Below are positions 1 to 8,001 of a DNA stretch of 37,962 nt, one piece after another. The DNA is from UBA7328 sp002471345. GTDB lineage: Bacteria > Bacteroidota > Bacteroidia > Chitinophagales > Saprospiraceae. A program made the translations under genes and the position numbers. The stretch is taken from assembly GCA_964011275.1 (NCBI GenBank), contig CAXGOB010000052.1, forward strand, positions 1-37,962, in the 5' to 3' direction. Numbering within the stretch: position 1 is the first letter of the stretch; the number at the start of each line of letters is the position of its first letter. Under the pieces are notes generated by a model, which did no database searches, was not told the DNA's origin, and saw only the letters and a list, made by a program, of their open reading frames with translations.

Positions 1-1145
1 CTCCAAGCCCCTCTCAAAGTACATTGGGTACAGGAGATATAGTTATAGAAATAACGGCTTCTAATGGATGCTCCACTTTAGATACTTTCACCATTACACC
101 TGCCAATTCTTTGACAGCAAATGTAGATTCAGTAGCAAGTGTTTTTCCAGTTTGCGCAGATGATGAATTTGCTACTTTAGTGATCGATGTAAATGGAGGA
201 TCTGGAATGTACAGTTTCAATTGGACTGGAGCATCTTCGATAAGTAACACAGCTTCTGATCTAGGTATTGGAACTTATTCTGTAACAGTTTCCGATGATG
301 AAGGATGTTCTGCAGAGGTAAATAACATTAATATCTTTATTCCTCCACCAATTTCTGCTACAGTAGAATCATTGGATCCGGCATGTGTTGGTGATTTGGG
401 AGGGTTCTATGTCACTGAAGTTATGGGAGGTTCAGGTGAAGGCTTTTCTTTTCAAGTCAATACAGATCCAACTACCAACATTGCAGATACTGCTGGTGTA
501 TTTCCTGGAAACTATACTGTAAGAGTATATGATTCTGAAGGATGTAATTTTGAATCTCAATCCATCACAATAGCTCAACCCTCAGTATTAGAAGTAATCT
601 TAGAAGCAAATAATAATGAAGTAACACTAGGATCAGAAGTGGATCTCAGTGCAACGATAATTAGTAACGGAATTGATCTTCAACCTATACAATGGAATCC
701 TGAGGAAGGGTTAGAATTCACTTCAGCTAATAATACTGATGCTACAGCTTTTCCAATACAAGATCAAGTATATCAGGTTACAGTCACCGATATCAATGGG
801 TGTACAGCCTCTGATGAGTTATTGGTTCAAGTCAATGAGTCCGTCAGTATTTATATTCCCAATGTGTTCAGACAAGATCTGAATGAAACCAGTGAAAATA
901 GATTCATGAAAATCTATGCCGGAACATCTATTCTGAGTATTGACAATGTCCAGATATATGATAGATGGGGATCTGTAATAAATGAAGTGAGAAATCTTGC
1001 GCCAAATATCCAAGGAACTATAGTATGGGACGGCACATTAAAAGCTAAAGAGGCCAATAGTGGTGTGTACATATACAGAGTGGCTTATACACTACTTACA
1101 GGCCAGTCTGGTATTCTTCTTGGAGATGTTACTTTACTGAGATAA
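1..1145 (+). CDS. SprB-repeat adhesin with type B T9SS C-terminal domain, 5' partial
   Basis: The frame is open from the first bases of the window (codons in phase from base 3), so this is the C-terminal part of a larger protein; the TTG at 24 is not taken as a start. Seen: at least two Ig-like modules with the SprB-repeat pattern (GGSGMYSFNWTG, GTYSVTVSDDEGC, then GGSGEGFSFQV, GNYTVRVYDSEGC). The last ~95 residues match the gliding-motility-associated C-terminal domain (IYIPNVF, VQIYDRWGSVI, WDGT, SGVYIYRV). In Bacteroidota this domain directs export through the outer membrane by T9SS. The usual TPNGDG element is degenerate here (RQDLNETSEN). The end overlaps the convergent DUF1573 gene by 12 bases. 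Role inferred: surface adhesin or motility-related protein. Confidence 0.9.
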   Translation, partial: PSPSQSTLGTGDIVIEITASNGCSTLDTFTITPANSLTANVDSVASVFPVCADDEFATLVIDVNGGSGMYSFNWTGASSISNTASDLGIGTYSVTVSDDEGCSAEVNNINIFIPPPISATVESLDPACVGDLGGFYVTEVMGGSGEGFSFQVNTDPTTNIADTAGVFPGNYTVRVYDSEGCNFESQSITIAQPSVLEVILEANNNEVTLGSEVDLSATIISNGIDLQPIQWNPEEGLEFTSANNTDATAFPIQDQVYQVTVTDINGCTASDELLVQVNESVSIYIPNVFRQDLNETSENRFMKIYAGTSILSIDNVQIYDRWGSVINEVRNLAPNIQGTIVWDGTLKAKEANSGVYIYRVAYTLLTGQSGILLGDVTLLR

Positions 1146-1778
1146 CCCTGTAGTATCTGTCTTTTCTGAAGATTCTTCAGACTTACTTAATACCTCTCCA
1201 GTGAGTTTGAGCTTTGTAATCTTTTCTTTACTATCACTTACTACAGTTATCACTGGAGTTTGAATCCCCAATTTCCCCACACTATTATATGTTACACCAA
1301 TAAAGCCCCTTTCACCAGGATTAATTGGAATAAAAGGATAAGAGGGAATAGTACAACCACATGTAGCTGAAGCATTCTTTACATTTATCACACCGGTTCC
1401 TGTATTGGTGAAGTAAAATTCATGTTTTATGATATCGCCTTCCGAAATAGTCCCAAATTCATGGACAAAGTTATCAAAGGTCATTATTCCTTTTTGAGAA
1501 TTCGTGGCTTTTTTGGGCTTCGAAATATTCTTTACTAAGGCCTCTTTTTCAAGGTCTTTTGCAAGAATTGGAATAGAATCCTCAACAGTTTTTTCATAAT
1601 TAACCTCTTCATTAATCAGAGGCTCATTACTTATTTCCTCTTTAAGTGTATCCAATTCGGATTTAGCTTCTATGCGCTCTGAAGCTTCTTTCACCACATC
1701 GTTGTAGCTACTTCTTTCTGATTTGCAACTTAACAAAAGGAAGATGGGGACAAAAAGATAAAGAATAATCTTTCTCAT
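1134..1778 (-). CDS. DUF1573-domain lipoprotein
   Basis: A 214-residue protein. The N-terminus has a short hydrophobic signal followed by a lipobox (LLLSC, Cys 18), so it should be lipidated and held in a membrane. Residues ~35-95 are a charged, low-complexity spacer. Residues ~97-200 match DUF1573: FVHEFGTISEGD, FYFTNTGTG, the conserved ATCGCTIP and NPGERGFIGVTY. DUF1573 is a common Bacteroidota periplasmic or surface Ig-like domain with no firmly established function. The gene is the third of a leftward run behind the antiporter (3963) and the LamG protein (3029), with 42 bases before it, so cotranscription is likely. It ends inside the 3' end of the convergent adhesin gene. Confidence 0.9.
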   Translation of the reverse strand: MRKIILYLFVPIFLLLSCKSERSSYNDVVKEASERIEAKSELDTLKEEISNEPLINEEVNYEKTVEDSIPILAKDLEKEALVKNISKPKKATNSQKGIMTFDNFVHEFGTISEGDIIKHEFYFTNTGTGVINVKNASATCGCTIPSYPFIPINPGERGFIGVTYNSVGKLGIQTPVITVVSDSKEKITKLKLTGEVLSKSEESSEKTDTTGLSQ

Positions 1779-1820
1779 CTCGAGATCAGTTCATGTTCAA
1801 AGGATGAAATTAGTAATTTC

Positions 1821-3029
1821 TTACCTAATCACATTAATTATACCATTGCGCTGGGATTCTTCGCCACCACATCTATATCTCACTCTATAGAGATATGGTC
1901 CTGGCATTACTGGTGAACTTCTAAAATCACCATCCCACTTTGGATTGTTTTCAGTAGCATAATACATCCGTCCTCCCCACTTATCAAACACCTCAAATGA
2001 TAACAATTCATCAATGATAAATTCATTACTTATTCCAAAAAGATCATTAACTCCATCTCCATTTGGCGTGAAAGCTGAAGGAAGCAATAATTGAGAACAA
2101 TCCAAGTCTTCTACATCCACTACTATTAGATTCAGTTCATCCTGAACTTCACATCCATTTTCTCTTATTGTCAAAGTATAGAAAGTGGATTCATCAGGGC
2201 TTGCAATAGGACTTAGTAGGTTAGGATCATTCAATCCTAGAGCAGGAGACCATTCAAAGTCATCAGAGCATACTCCACCAGTTTCAAGTACAGCTGACTC
2301 GCCTTTAAAAATAATAAGCTTATCTTCAATAATCTGATTAGGGAAATAGTCCTCTTGCTCTATATCACTGATAGTCAATGCTCTATCATAAATTCTTAAC
2401 TCATCTATGAGCCCCTCATATTGTGCTACTCCTTGCTGTCCATCACAAGTTCCTACTGATAATGACAATCCATCATCAGAAATAAACTCAGGTATTTTAG
2501 GAGAGAATATTCCGTCCTCTTCTTTTTTATCAATATAGAGTTTGAATTCGTTGTCTTCTTTAGTAATAACTATATATGACCAACAATATACATTAGTCAA
2601 AAATCCAGTCATTTCTATCCCATTTCTATCTTGGTCCGAAAACCTAACCCTTAATTCACCATTTACTGGAAAGTATCTAACCTGAAATATAGAATCAGGC
2701 AAACATGCTTCACCAATACTCCAAACATCTACCGCTTCAGTCCCTGTCACTGTGCTCATAGGCCACATGTAAAAACTAAAAGTGAAATCAGAAAAAAATC
2801 GAGTATTCAGGCTCTGTGGAAAGTCCCCTAATTGGTTATTTGCATTAATATTCAGAGCGAAACCATCTACACCACATGGGCAATCACTTATACCAAAAAG
2901 AAAGGCGTCTTGACCTCCTCTACTATCCGTTCCATTACAATTATTAAAAGAATAATGATGTACAGGATTTACTTGAGCAAATAGGCCAATGATAGTTAAG
3001 AGGAAAAATATAGAGAATAGATATTTCAT
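1821..3029 (-). CDS. Secreted LamG-like protein with type B T9SS C-terminal domain
   Basis: A 402-residue protein. Residues 1-19 form a signal peptide ending LFAQ. Residues ~22-230 look like a concanavalin/LamG fold: HHYSFNNCNGTDSRG at the start, FTFSFYMWP in the middle and the hallmark GLIDELRIYDRALT near the end. An Ig-like or PKD-like linker follows. The last ~95 residues are the gliding-motility-associated C-terminal domain (LLPSAFTPNGDGVNDLF, FEVFDKWGGRMY, WDGDF, GPYLYRVRY), so T9SS export and surface attachment or release are expected. LamG domains in such proteins usually bind carbohydrate or protein; the ligand here is unknown. It starts 10 bases after the antiporter stop, which argues for an operon. 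Confidence 0.9.
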   Translation of the reverse strand: MKYLFSIFFLLTIIGLFAQVNPVHHYSFNNCNGTDSRGGQDAFLFGISDCPCGVDGFALNINANNQLGDFPQSLNTRFFSDFTFSFYMWPMSTVTGTEAVDVWSIGEACLPDSIFQVRYFPVNGELRVRFSDQDRNGIEMTGFLTNVYCWSYIVITKEDNEFKLYIDKKEEDGIFSPKIPEFISDDGLSLSVGTCDGQQGVAQYEGLIDELRIYDRALTISDIEQEDYFPNQIIEDKLIIFKGESAVLETGGVCSDDFEWSPALGLNDPNLLSPIASPDESTFYTLTIRENGCEVQDELNLIVVDVEDLDCSQLLLPSAFTPNGDGVNDLFGISNEFIIDELLSFEVFDKWGGRMYYATENNPKWDGDFRSSPVMPGPYLYRVRYRCGGEESQRNGIINVIR

Positions 3030-3039
3030 AAATGAAAGG

Positions 3040-3963
3040 CTATAGAATTCCGCTTTTTACAGATTCTCCAAGGAAAAACGCATAAAAGATCAGCAACATT
3101 ACACCTTCCCACCTACTTATTTTTTTAGACAAACAGATTATCCCCAATAAAGCAGTAACAACAAGCATGAAAGGCACATGAAAATCCATCATTTCTTTAG
3201 ATATGACTAATCCACCAAAAAATGAAGGAATGGCCATAACAGCGTAGGTGTTAAAAATATTTGACCCTAATATATTTCCTATTGCCATAGAATGCTGCCC
3301 TCTTCTGGTTGCTGAAATACTGACGACCACCTCAGGTAATGAAGTTCCAAGTGAAAGAGCTGTGACTGATACAATAGCCTTGGGCACTCCTAAATCAGTG
3401 GCAATAGTACTTAAAGACTTCACCGTGTATTCTGCTCCAAAATACACAAGGATTCCACACAACAACAATGTAATATAATCCCTCATCGCAGCTGTAGGCC
3501 TTTCTACATCCTCTTTAGGAGAATTTTTTATTGAATTCACTAGGAATACGATTAAAGCGGCTATAAAAAGTAAAGCCTCAAACATGGAAAAAGTCCCATC
3601 TCTAAGTGAAAACCAGAGTAAAAAAGCAGACAAAAAGAGTAATGGCATATCTACATCCATCACATCATAGTCCATTCTGAGAACTTTGGTAGAAACCACA
3701 CTGATACCTAAGACAAGCAAGATATTCGTGATATTTGATCCTACGACATTTCCCAATACGATTTCAGATGAGCCATCAACTACTGCAAAAATGGAAGTAG
3801 CAAGTTCTGGAAGTGAAGTTCCGAAGGCCAGAATTGTCACACCTATGATAAATGATGATATTCCATAAGATCTCCCAACAGTTTCGGCCGCACTGATAAA
3901 TTTATCAGAGGCAAATACCAGAACAGCTATGCTCAGAACAAATAATACAGTAGTGGCTATCAA
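3040..3963 (-). CDS. Calcium/sodium antiporter, CaCA family (YrbG-like)
   Basis: A 307-residue inner-membrane protein with about ten hydrophobic segments and two inverted alpha repeats. Alpha-1 reads AFGTSLPELATSI with GNVVGSNITN. Alpha-2 reads LGTSLPEVVVSISA with AIGNILGSNIFN. In this family these motifs carry the cation-binding Glu and Ser/Asn residues of Na+/Ca2+ exchange. The length is normal. The start is a TTG at 3963: the protein begins correctly for the family there, no ATG exists nearby, and the next Met is near residue 97. It heads a leftward run with a LamG T9SS cargo and a DUF1573 lipoprotein and is divergent from tatC. A link between calcium transport and the calcium-dependent surface proteins in the window is speculative. 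Confidence 0.93.
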   Translation of the reverse strand: MIATTVLFVLSIAVLVFASDKFISAAETVGRSYGISSFIIGVTILAFGTSLPELATSIFAVVDGSSEIVLGNVVGSNITNILLVLGISVVSTKVLRMDYDVMDVDMPLLFLSAFLLWFSLRDGTFSMFEALLFIAALIVFLVNSIKNSPKEDVERPTAAMRDYITLLLCGILVYFGAEYTVKSLSTIATDLGVPKAIVSVTALSLGTSLPEVVVSISATRRGQHSMAIGNILGSNIFNTYAVMAIPSFFGGLVISKEMMDFHVPFMLVVTALLGIICLSKKISRWEGVMLLIFYAFFLGESVKSGIL

Positions 3964-4059
3964 ATAGAAGTAATTTTTAAAGAATTCACAGATTCTTCAT
4001 CAAGATAAGAGACGAAAATAGCTTATTTACATAACACATGAACTCCCAAAATGTTAATA

Positions 4060-4090
4060 TTGGGTGCTATAAAAATTGAGCTTATTTTTG
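4060..4090 (+). promoter_or_regulatory. Bacteroidota-type promoter of tatC
   Basis: TTG at 4060-4062 and TATTTTTG at 4083-4090 match the Bacteroidota -33 (TTG) and -7 (TAnnTTTG) elements, separated by 20 bases. The -7 box ends 21 bases before the tatC ATG, leaving a short leader. This is the best-formed promoter seen in the window. Confidence 0.65.
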
Positions 4091-4111
4091 CGCCCTATAA
4101 GAATCTAATAA

Positions 4112-4963
4112 ATGTCAAAAGAAGTAGTCCCGTCAAAGAGTAAAACAAAAACACCTAGTGAAAAAGAAATGTCATTTTTGGACCATTTAGAAGAATTGAG
4201 ATGGCATATTTTAAGATCCATCGTTTCGGTGTTTGTTTTGGGTGTTGTCTTTTTTGTTCTAAGAGATATAGTTTTCGAGATCATATTAGCTCCAAGTAAA
4301 AAAGAATTCATTACCTATCAGATTCTTTGTTTATCAGATTTGACTTGCATGACTCCTACAGAATTTAAATTGCTTCCACGGGATATGGGCGAGCAGTTTT
4401 TTACACACATAAAAATATCAATTTGGTTAGGGTTCATTTTGGCATTCCCATATGTCTTTTGGGAATTTTGGAGGTTTATCAAACCTGGTCTGTATAATCA
4501 TGAACAAAAAGCAGCAAGAGGTATAGTTACTGCATGTTCATTTTTATTCATGTCAGGGGTGTTATTTGGCTATTATGTCATTAGCCCATTTGCTATTACT
4601 TTTCTTACAGGCTATCAGGTTTCACCTGATATCATTAGTAGTCCTACACTAGCCTCATATATCAATTATATGACTATGCTTACTATTCCAACTGGGATCA
4701 TATTCGAGCTCCCAATTGTCGTCTACTTCTTAGCTAAGATTGGTCTTATTTCTTCTGATTTTATGAAAAAATATAGAAGACATGCCTTTGTAATAGTATT
4801 CATCTTAGCGGCGATTATTACTCCACCTGATGTATTGACTCAGATACTAATAGGTATCCCTATTTATGTTCTATATGAGTTCAGTATTCAACTTGCAAAA
4901 CGCATAGAGAAAAATAAAGCCAAAGAGGAAGCAGAGGAAGAAGAAAGAGAAAAGGCTACTTAG
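4112..4963 (+). CDS. tatC: Sec-independent protein translocase TatC
   Basis: A 283-residue multi-span inner-membrane protein, the receptor core of the twin-arginine translocase that exports folded proteins. Seen: the family signature FLDHLEELRWHILRS near residue 23, six hydrophobic segments, FEFWRFIKPGLY-type sequence after TM2 and GIIFELPIVVYFL in the later membrane region. The N-terminus is Lys-rich and the C-terminus is a charged Glu/Lys tail (KEEAEEEEREKAT). Neither tatA nor tatB is adjacent, so the partner must lie elsewhere. The 3' end overlaps the convergent porX gene by 8 bases. The ATG at 4112 is supported by the promoter just upstream. Confidence 0.96.
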   Translation: MSKEVVPSKSKTKTPSEKEMSFLDHLEELRWHILRSIVSVFVLGVVFFVLRDIVFEIILAPSKKEFITYQILCLSDLTCMTPTEFKLLPRDMGEQFFTHIKISIWLGFILAFPYVFWEFWRFIKPGLYNHEQKAARGIVTACSFLFMSGVLFGYYVISPFAITFLTGYQVSPDIISSPTLASYINYMTMLTIPTGIIFELPIVVYFLAKIGLISSDFMKKYRRHAFVIVFILAAIITPPDVLTQILIGIPIYVLYEFSIQLAKRIEKNKAKEEAEEEEREKAT

Positions 4964-6509
4964 GACTTAATTCAATAAAAGGGCAAATGACTTCTTCCAG
5001 AGAGATTCCTCCATGCTGGAATGTATCTCTGTACATATTAAGATATTGACCATAATTATTTGGATACAAGAAAAAGTCACTTTCTTTGGCAAAAATAAAG
5101 GCAGAGCTCACATTTGGGCTTGGAAGTCCAAGGTCTTTTGGTTTCCTACTTTCATACACCTCATTTCGTTTGTACTTAAGCATTCTACCCAGTTTATATC
5201 TAAGATTGGTAGTTGTATCTCTATCTCCTATAACTTTTACTGGTTTTTTCACTCTTATTGTACCATGATCGGTAGTGATAAAAACTTTAGCTCCGCGTTC
5301 AGAAATGCGTTGTAATGCTGCCCATAATGGTGAATTCTTAAACCATGAAAGTGTGAGTGACCTATAGGCTGTTTCATTGCCTGCTAACTCTTTAAGCACT
5401 TCCATTTCTGTACGGGCATGAGAAAGCATATCAATAAAATTATACACAATAACAGTCAGATCATTGTTGAAATAATTATTCACATTATCATTCATGATCT
5501 TTGCGCCTAATGTGTTGTATACTTTGTAATAATCAAATCTTATAGGATCACGAAATAGTCTCCCCAGTTGCTTTTCCATTAATTGGGATTCAAATTGATT
5601 TTTCCCACCCTCATCTGTATCATTTTTCCAATATTCAGGATAATGCTTTTCGATGTCAGCAGGAAGCATACCTGCAAAAATGGAATTTCTACTGTATTGA
5701 GTAGCCGTAGGCAGAATACTATAAAATGACTCCTCTCTATCCACTCTAAATGCCTGTCTAATTACGGGCTCTAGAATTTTCCACTGGTCATATCTTAAAT
5801 TATCCAATACGAATAGAAAATTGGGCTCCTTTTTATCTAAGTGATCAAACAAATAGTTTTTGAGAAGATTATGAGACATTACTGGTGGATCATTTTCTTT
5901 AATCCATCCTTCATAATTTCTCATTATGAATTTTGAAAATTCAGAATTGGCTTCTTCCTTCTGCATGTTGAGTATTTCACTCATGTTGTCAGCATTAGAG
6001 CTATCTAATTTTAACTCCCAATTAATGATATTCTTATACGCCTCGGCCCATCCCTTAAAATCCAAGCCCTCACTAATTGTCATTGATATATTCCTAAACT
6101 CTTGTTGATAGTCAGTCATAGTCTTAGCACTAACCAATCGATCGTTATCTATCAGTTTTTTGAGCGTCAATAAAATTTGATTGGGGTTCACAGGTTTGAT
6201 CAAGTAGTCATCAATTTGTGACCCTATTGCCTCTTCCATAAGGTTTTCAGCCTCATTTTTTGTAATCATAACAACAGGAACATTGGCATTTATTGCTTTG
6301 ATTTTTGTCAAAGTTTCTAACCCTGTGATCCCAGGCATCGATTCATCTAAAAAAACTACATCAATATCATTTGCATTAGAAAATACATCTACAGCATCAT
6401 ATCCATTAGTGACTGTTTCCACCTTGTAACCTTTCTTTTCTAAAAAGAAAAGTTGTGGTTTTAACATGTCTATTTCATCGTCAGCCCAAAGAATTTTTAT
6501 TTCGCTCAT
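4956..6509 (-). CDS. porX: PorX-type response regulator with PglZ domain
   Basis: A 517-residue protein in two parts. Residues 1-120 are a CheY-like receiver: acidic pair D10/D11, phosphoacceptor D55 (VVFLDESMPG), T83 and K105 (YLIKP). Residues ~210-517 form an alkaline-phosphatase-superfamily PglZ domain with expected metal-ligand motifs (LDNLRYD at 236-241, IDMLSH at 359-364, TTDHGT at 412-417, H499 in QHGG) and Thr residues near 268-270 in the nucleophile region. In Porphyromonas gingivalis PorX works with the kinase PorY to control T9SS genes, and its PglZ domain has been reported to act on oligonucleotides. No porY-like kinase is in this window. T9SS cargo genes nearby fit the assignment. 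Length and architecture are normal for the family. Confidence 0.93.
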   Translation of the reverse strand: MSEIKILWADDEIDMLKPQLFFLEKKGYKVETVTNGYDAVDVFSNANDIDVVFLDESMPGITGLETLTKIKAINANVPVVMITKNEAENLMEEAIGSQIDDYLIKPVNPNQILLTLKKLIDNDRLVSAKTMTDYQQEFRNISMTISEGLDFKGWAEAYKNIINWELKLDSSNADNMSEILNMQKEEANSEFSKFIMRNYEGWIKENDPPVMSHNLLKNYLFDHLDKKEPNFLFVLDNLRYDQWKILEPVIRQAFRVDREESFYSILPTATQYSRNSIFAGMLPADIEKHYPEYWKNDTDEGGKNQFESQLMEKQLGRLFRDPIRFDYYKVYNTLGAKIMNDNVNNYFNNDLTVIVYNFIDMLSHARTEMEVLKELAGNETAYRSLTLSWFKNSPLWAALQRISERGAKVFITTDHGTIRVKKPVKVIGDRDTTTNLRYKLGRMLKYKRNEVYESRKPKDLGLPSPNVSSAFIFAKESDFFLYPNNYGQYLNMYRDTFQHGGISLEEVICPFIELSPK

Positions 6510-6656
6510 ATACGTTTTGAAGTATTATTGTAAAAAATATGAAGATTGGGTACTCTTTTTGATATACATCTAGAAGAAATTCTATTCACTAAAAGATGCA
6601 GGATTACGAACGAGTATAAAATCGTAAATAGTATGAGGCATCAGCTTTATTAGCAA

Positions 6657-7862
6657 ATGAAAAAAAACCGCGTACGCTATTATACGGATCCTGTACACGG
6701 TATTATAAGTTTTCCATGGGAGCTTTTACAACTAGTAATAGACCACCCTTACCTTCAAAGGCTCAGAAGAATCACGCAATGTGGCCTATCACATTTTGTG
6801 TTTCCAGGAGCAAACCATACAAGGTTTCACCACACTTTGGGAGTTGCTCATATTGCTTGGAGAGTAATTCAAGTAATGCAAGAAAAGGGATTCTCTATAA
6901 GTAAGGATGAAGCAGAGGCTACATGCCTTGCTGCTTTACTTCATGATATTGGTCATGGGCCATATTCTCATGCCCTAGAACAAAAAATCATCCCATTTCA
7001 TCATGAAGAAATATCTCTTGCTATTGCGCAAAGAATGAATCAAGAATTAAGTGGGGCTCTTGATATGGCCATTTCTATACTCAAAAAAGAGCATCCCAAA
7101 AAGTTTCTGTCTCAACTCATTGCTAGTCAACTTGACGTGGACAGGTTAGATTATCTTACCAGAGACAGTTTCTATACTGGTATAGAAGAAGGGCGTGTAG
7201 GAATAGATAGATTGATAAGAACATTCAGTGTACATGAGAACAAACTGGTCACAGAAGAAAAAGCGATTCAGACAGTTGAAAAGTTCTTAGTAGCTCGTCA
7301 TCATATGTATTGGCAAGTATACATCCATAAGGCTGTTCTCTCAATTCAACAAATGCTCATCATGCTTGTGGAAAGAATCAAAACTAATTGTAGAAACCAA
7401 AATGATGTGATCATGCCATCATCTCTGAGGTCATTAATTACAAATGCTGAAAATTCGTCGGTACAAAATCTTCTAGATTCTTATCTCGCTTTAGATGATG
7501 TAACTATCATGCAAGTCATAAAAGATAATTTGGGCCATCCTGATTATATATTGTCCTATTTGTGCAATTGTCTTTTAGATCGCAAAATATTTGGATTAGA
7601 ATGGATAAGTATTGAAAAAAATGATTATACTTTTGCCCAGAAACTCCGTAATATCAATTTATCACTTGGCGATCAAAATGATGAAATCCTTTTTTTAATA
7701 AGAACTGGGACTGAGAAGTCGACTTCTTATGTATTGGATAACGAAATTGAAATCTTAACAAATCACGGAGATATTATTCCATTGTCCGAGGCGAGTCATG
7801 TATTTTTTAAGGAAGAAAGCCTTTCTAAATCCTTTATTTGCTACCCAAGACATAAGAGATAA
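6657..7862 (+). CDS. HD-domain phosphohydrolase (dGTPase/YdhJ-like)
   Basis: A 401-residue soluble protein. The opening DPVHGIISFPWELLQLVIDHP is the standard start of this dNTPase-related HD family. The metal-binding HD motifs are intact: RFHHTLGVAHIA near residues 56-67, then ALLHDIGHGPYSHALE near 92-107, and later QLDVDRLDYLTRDS. These residues usually hold two metals and hydrolyse phosphate esters, in related enzymes dNTPs. The specific substrate cannot be read from sequence. The gene is divergent from porX and separated from it by 147 bases. It appears monocistronic, since a promoter and a T-rich hairpin precede the next gene. Confidence 0.88.
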   Translation: MKKNRVRYYTDPVHGIISFPWELLQLVIDHPYLQRLRRITQCGLSHFVFPGANHTRFHHTLGVAHIAWRVIQVMQEKGFSISKDEAEATCLAALLHDIGHGPYSHALEQKIIPFHHEEISLAIAQRMNQELSGALDMAISILKKEHPKKFLSQLIASQLDVDRLDYLTRDSFYTGIEEGRVGIDRLIRTFSVHENKLVTEEKAIQTVEKFLVARHHMYWQVYIHKAVLSIQQMLIMLVERIKTNCRNQNDVIMPSSLRSLITNAENSSVQNLLDSYLALDDVTIMQVIKDNLGHPDYILSYLCNCLLDRKIFGLEWISIEKNDYTFAQKLRNINLSLGDQNDEILFLIRTGTEKSTSYVLDNEIEILTNHGDIIPLSEASHVFFKEESLSKSFICYPRHKR

Positions 7863-7902
7863 AATAAGTTAAAGTTTTGTATTCGAGGTACTTAATTCAA
7901 TT

Positions 7903-7937
7903 TTGAATCACAGGGTTTCAAAAATAATTTACTTTTG
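7903..7937 (+). promoter_or_regulatory. Candidate promoter of the repeat/peptidoglycan-binding protein
   Basis: TACTTTTG at 7930-7937 matches the -7 element TAnnTTTG exactly. A TTG at 7903-7905 could be the -33 element, but the 24-base spacing is longer than usual. The ATG at 8002 would leave a leader of roughly 60 bases. Confidence 0.45.
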
Positions 7938-7939
7938 TG

Positions 7940-7963
7940 GCGCTCAAAAAAGACGCTTTTTTT
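7940..7963 (+). terminator. Possible intrinsic terminator after the HD-domain gene
   Basis: GCGCTC (7940-7945) can pair with GACGC (7952-7956) with one bulged base around an A6 loop, followed by T7 (7957-7963). The hairpin is short and sits immediately after the candidate -7 box of the next gene, so it may instead be coincidental. Confidence 0.3.
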
Positions 7964-8001
7964 AAAAATCATTTTCTCATTTAAATCATTTCCATAGAAC
8001 T

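Noticed and set aside
24..26. TTG 24 as a true start of the first gene
   Set aside because: The frame is open to the window edge and the sequence begins in mid-repeat, so the gene is truncated by the window.
5013..5315. A 100-residue plus-strand frame inside porX
   Set aside because: It lies wholly opposite the conserved PglZ domain and has no recognisable domain of its own.
7940..7963. A riboswitch or attenuator in the leader of the repeat-protein gene
   Set aside because: The hairpin begins almost at the -7 box, so most of it would not be in the transcript; termination of the upstream gene is the simpler reading.
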